A DNA stretch of 6,718 nt from Candidatus Thorarchaeota archaeon. GTDB taxonomy: Archaea > Asgardarchaeota > Thorarchaeia > Thorarchaeales > Thorarchaeaceae. The translations under genes and the position numbers were made by a program. The stretch is from positions 1 through 6,718 of the forward strand of contig JAEORI010000201.1 in NCBI GenBank assembly GCA_016840965.1, given 5' to 3'. Positions 6,575-6,718 of this stretch are shown piece after piece. Below the pieces are notes generated by a model that had not been told where the DNA came from, searched no databases, and saw only the letters and a list, made by a program, of their open reading frames with translations. Within the stretch, counting starts at the first letter, position 1; every line of letters starts with the position of its first letter.

Positions 6575-6581
6575 AAGCATT

Positions 6582-6718
6582 ATGGCAGAAGTTCTCACAA
6601 AACCATCCCGACGCATCAGAAACATGGTAGTGAAAGAACTTCGATTAATAGTAAAGGACAAGGTTGCACTGCTTCTGATCTTTATGCTCCCAGCTGCACT
6701 TATTGGCATGCTCTGGTA
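6582..6718 (+). CDS. ABC-2 type transporter permease, N-terminal fragment
   Basis: Only 45 codons are present before the window ends. They read as a basic amphipathic N-terminus with VKELRLIVKDKVALLL (17-32), followed by the hydrophobic start of a first membrane span with a proline (FMLPAALIGMLW, 34-45). This KEL...KDK...LP arrangement is typical of ABC-2-type permeases (export and multidrug or nodulation-type families), which form the membrane channel of ATP-driven exporters. No ATPase gene precedes it, so the ATPase partner is expected downstream, outside the window, or elsewhere. The gene is cut by the window edge, not broken. The substrate is unknown. Confidence 0.65.
   Translation, partial: MAEVLTKPSRRIRNMVVKELRLIVKDKVALLLIFMLPAALIGMLW

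Overview
The window looks like a chromosomal segment of an archaeon, most plausibly an Asgard archaeon of the Thorarchaeota type. This is an inference. It rests on an N-terminal longin/roadblock-like domain protein, a neighbouring gene with an AN1-like zinc finger, archaeal TATA-like elements (two share GTTAAATA), mixed leaderless and Shine-Dalgarno starts, and moderate GC. No rRNA or other lineage marker is present to settle it.

Layout, left to right. Positions 48-2180 hold a two-gene minus-strand operon: nadB (L-aspartate oxidase, first step of de novo NAD synthesis), followed after a few bases by a small membrane methyltransferase of the isoprenylcysteine carboxyl methyltransferase (ICMT)-like family. 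A 112-base divergent promoter region (2181-2292) separates it from two plus-strand genes: a zinc-finger protein of unknown function (2293-3006) and a longin/roadblock-like protein with an unrecognised C-terminal half (3059-3949). The second of these appears to have its own promoter. A short convergent gap (3950-4011) leads to a long minus-strand gene (4012-6342) for a cytoplasmic protein resembling six-hairpin glycosidases (GH15/debranching-type fold), which starts at TTG. A 239-base divergent region (6343-6581) then precedes the truncated start of an ABC-2-type transporter permease (6582 to the window end).

Only nadB has a function that can be named firmly. The zinc-finger and longin-like genes are adjacent and co-directional and may belong together, in the general area of eukaryote-like trafficking or ubiquitin-type functions in Asgard archaea, but nothing in the sequence proves this. 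The glycosidase-like and permease genes are divergent and might share regulation through the region between them. I see no mobile element, CRISPR array, defence cassette, tRNA or rRNA. The most distinctive features are the unassigned C-terminal half of the longin-like protein, the two-cluster zinc finger protein, and the glycosidase-like protein that may have lost catalytic residues.
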